Below, piece after piece: positions 62,506 to 64,000 of a stretch of 64,000 nucleotides of DNA. The stretch is from Arsenophonus nilaparvatae (lineage in GTDB: Bacteria > Pseudomonadota > Gammaproteobacteria > Enterobacterales > Enterobacteriaceae): the NCBI RefSeq assembly GCF_000757905.1, contig NZ_JRLH01000009.1. The stretch is one strand, 5' to 3'. The notes beneath the pieces were generated by a model. It did no database searches. It was not told where the DNA came from and worked only from the letters and a program-made list of their open reading frames with translations. The number at the start of each line of letters is the position of its first letter. Position 1 is the first letter of the stretch. Made by a program: the position numbers and the translations under genes.

Positions 62506-62899
62506 TTATAATTTAATTTGTAATTTTTTTAAATAATTGTAGATGTGTGTAATAAGAAGATATCGTTTAGGGGGTTTTTCATTCCATAATATTTCCGTAC
62601 CATCTTTTATAATTGCACAAATCATACCATTTGGCATTCTTTTCAAATCAAGATAACCACTAACATTGTAAAGTTTTTTTCGTACTCTTGAAAACAATTG
62701 GCTAACGTTATTTGCTGTAATACTCCTATATCTATCCATCCACACATACTGAATAAGGTGTTCTAAATCCATCGTATCCTTGCCATGAGAAAAATTGAGG
62801 ATAACTTCAAGCATAAGAAATTCTTTAGGGGTTTTTTACAACTTCATCTTCTACTTCAACCGTCCTACCAACGCTATTGATAACTATATACGACTTCAT
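62506..62899 (-). pseudogene. ToxR/CadC-type winged-helix regulator with a +1 frameshift
   Basis: A GGAGGA ribosome-binding site and ATG 62899 start MKSYIVINSVGRTVEVEDEV, which stops at UAA 62825. The +1 frame continues directly as KEFLMLEVILNFSHGKDTMD, then LIQYVWMDRYRSITANNVSQ and LFSRVRKKLYNV. That is the OmpR/CadC winged-helix DNA-binding fold, as in PKEFLMLEVIL-type enterobacterial regulators. Joined, it gives about 130 residues with no membrane segment. The junction contains A6, C4 and the shift-prone CCC-UAA. It is either a one-base indel pseudogene or a +1 frameshifted gene. Downstream residues look intact, so loss would be recent. Confidence 0.68.
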
Positions 62900-63337
62900 A
62901 GCTTCCTCCTCCTGATAAAATATAAATAAACTAATATAGTTATACTTATATCAATAAAGAATACAAAACTATACTTTTTTATTGAGCTTATGTTCAAAAT
63001 TTTGATAATAGTTTTTTTAAAGACTAAATTAACTAAATTCATTTTACAGCAATAACAGGTTTAATTAACATAAATTTTATTTCATTTAATGAATTTTAGT
63101 TCCTAATAGTATCTAAATATTATTACTAATTATGGAAAATTTTAAAGCCATCTTTATCTCTTTTATTAAAAAAAAATAAATTATATCTTTCCAAACAGTA
63201 TATTTATAAAATAAAATAACGCACGAGCCATTATAGTAATCGTAATGGTTGTAACAATAAAGTTTAATATTTGTCTTATTTTTGTTTCAATAAAATCCTT
63301 TAAAAAAGTAAATCTAGAATCTGGGGGTTATACCCAT
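62900..63337. other. AT-rich spacer, nothing recognised
   Basis: Divergent spacer between the winged-helix gene and the holin gene. It is extremely AT-rich, with no recognisable operator or gene. Confidence 0.45.
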
Positions 63338-63637
63338 ATGCCTAAAGAAAATGATGTTCTTTTATGGTGTCTTATAGGTTTGTTTTCTGCATGGGGAGGT
63401 GCTACTAGATATATATTAAATACGGAAAAAAAGAAATCAAAACGACGATGGATAGCGATGATATTTGAAATGATTATATCTTGCTTTACTGGATTTATTG
63501 GAGGCTTATTAGCTATGGAATATGGCTCTAGTGACTATATTGCACTAGTAGTTGCGGGCTTACTAGGATCCATGGGTGGTACAGGATTAAAATTACTATA
63601 CCAAAAAGTTTTCAATTTAAAGGTTGATAAAAAATAA
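63338..63637 (+). CDS. Phage holin of the LydA (phage_holin_3_3) type
   Basis: A 99-residue membrane protein with helices near 7-25, 44-62 and 66-84, a basic loop (EKKKSKRRW) after the first helix and the class features LLWCLIGLFSAWGGATRYIL and LVVAGLLGSMGGTGLKLLYQ. The size, three-helix pattern and charge distribution fit LydA-like holins, which time lysis in tailed phages. The ATG 63338 is preceded by GGGGG; a longer frame from 63245 lacks such a site. No endolysin or spanin is within the window, so it is probably an edge or relic of a prophage. Confidence 0.65.
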   Translation: MPKENDVLLWCLIGLFSAWGGATRYILNTEKKKSKRRWIAMIFEMIISCFTGFIGGLLAMEYGSSDYIALVVAGLLGSMGGTGLKLLYQKVFNLKVDKK

Positions 63638-64000
63638 TTTACTTTTATAACTGCCATAATTATAGACATTCAATTATAAACAGCTATGTTTTCTTTTCAC
63701 TTTAATTACCACTAAGGGTAGTGTTGAAATAAAATTCTACTTTTAGTGGATATCTACTTTATCATTCTGATAAATAAAGTGTTGTATTCACAGCTTATTT
63801 ACCAAATAGATAATTTTATTTAAATGCAATGTTAACTTTATTATATTATGTATTTTAAAGATAATAATTATTAACTTATTACATTTAAATAGTAGAAAGA
63901 AATTATAATTTTTAATATTATTTCTCCTTTGCATTAATAATAAATTATAAAATATAAAATTTATCACATGCATTTATTAATGCGTAATAAGCAAAAAAGA
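63638..64000. other. AT-rich end of window, nothing recognised
   Basis: No supported gene. Short frames occur by chance in the A/T-rich DNA. Flanking sequence beyond the window would be needed to see whether more phage genes follow. Confidence 0.45.

Overview
The window is chromosomal DNA from an AT-rich member of the Enterobacterales. Almost every protein is close in length and motifs to its Escherichia coli counterpart, and long blocks keep E. coli-like gene order. However, base composition is low in G+C, intergenic spacers are long and nearly pure A/T, and several genes are broken or locally missing. That pattern, with a full arn lipid A operon, a Fur-type sitABCD metal transporter, a decayed two-partner-secretion exoprotein and phage debris, suggests an insect-associated Morganellaceae such as Arsenophonus. 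The genus is an inference from general features; no search was run.

Layout. 1-7120: prfA (cut by the window edge) and hemA on the minus strand, then lolB, ispE, prs, ychH, pth and ychF. 7157-13479: an accessory-leaning stretch with a leaderless GDSL/SGNH hydrolase, the remains of an FhaB/CdiA/ShlA-type exoprotein, phoH, an endonuclease I with an extra C-terminal domain, and yjjPB. 13715-33417: the E. coli '41-minute' block with two uspF-like genes, yecF, htpX, a secreted C45/Ntn hydrolase insertion, prc, proQ, msrC, yebV, the SdsR sRNA, yebY, ftnA, holE, yebF, yoaH, pabB, nudL, sdaA, manXYZ, yobD and mntP with its Mn2+ riboswitch. 33767-43401: a MarA/SoxS-like regulator, lplA, nlpC and the seven-gene arnBCADTEF operon. 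43784-50915: ihfA, pheT, pheS, the pheM attenuator peptide, rplT, rpmI, infC (AUU start) and thrS. 51356-61040: emtA, sitABCD with a Fur box, yniB, hxpB, ydjM with a LexA box, tcyP and thiD. 61041-64000: an AT-rich, gene-poor tail with a frameshifted winged-helix gene and a LydA-type holin, probably the edge of a decaying prophage or island.

Functional themes. Translation dominates (prfA, pth, ychF, pheST, thrS, infC, rpmI, rplT). The envelope is well served (lolB, ispE, prc, nlpC, emtA, arn). Metals are handled in both directions: SitABCD import under a Fur-like site, MntP export under a manganese riboswitch, and FtnA storage. Several fine regulatory devices survive genome erosion: the pheM leader and attenuator, the AUU start of infC, the SdsR sRNA with a sigma-S-like -10 element, the LexA box of ydjM and the yybP-ykoY leader.

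I did not find a clearly new multi-gene system. The most unusual items are the endonuclease I fusion, the secreted Ntn hydrolase placed between htpX and prc, the leaderless GDSL hydrolase, the +1-frameshift winged-helix gene with a CCC-UAA junction, and a structured intergenic element near 56.1 kb. No IS element, CRISPR array, tRNA or rRNA gene was recognised.
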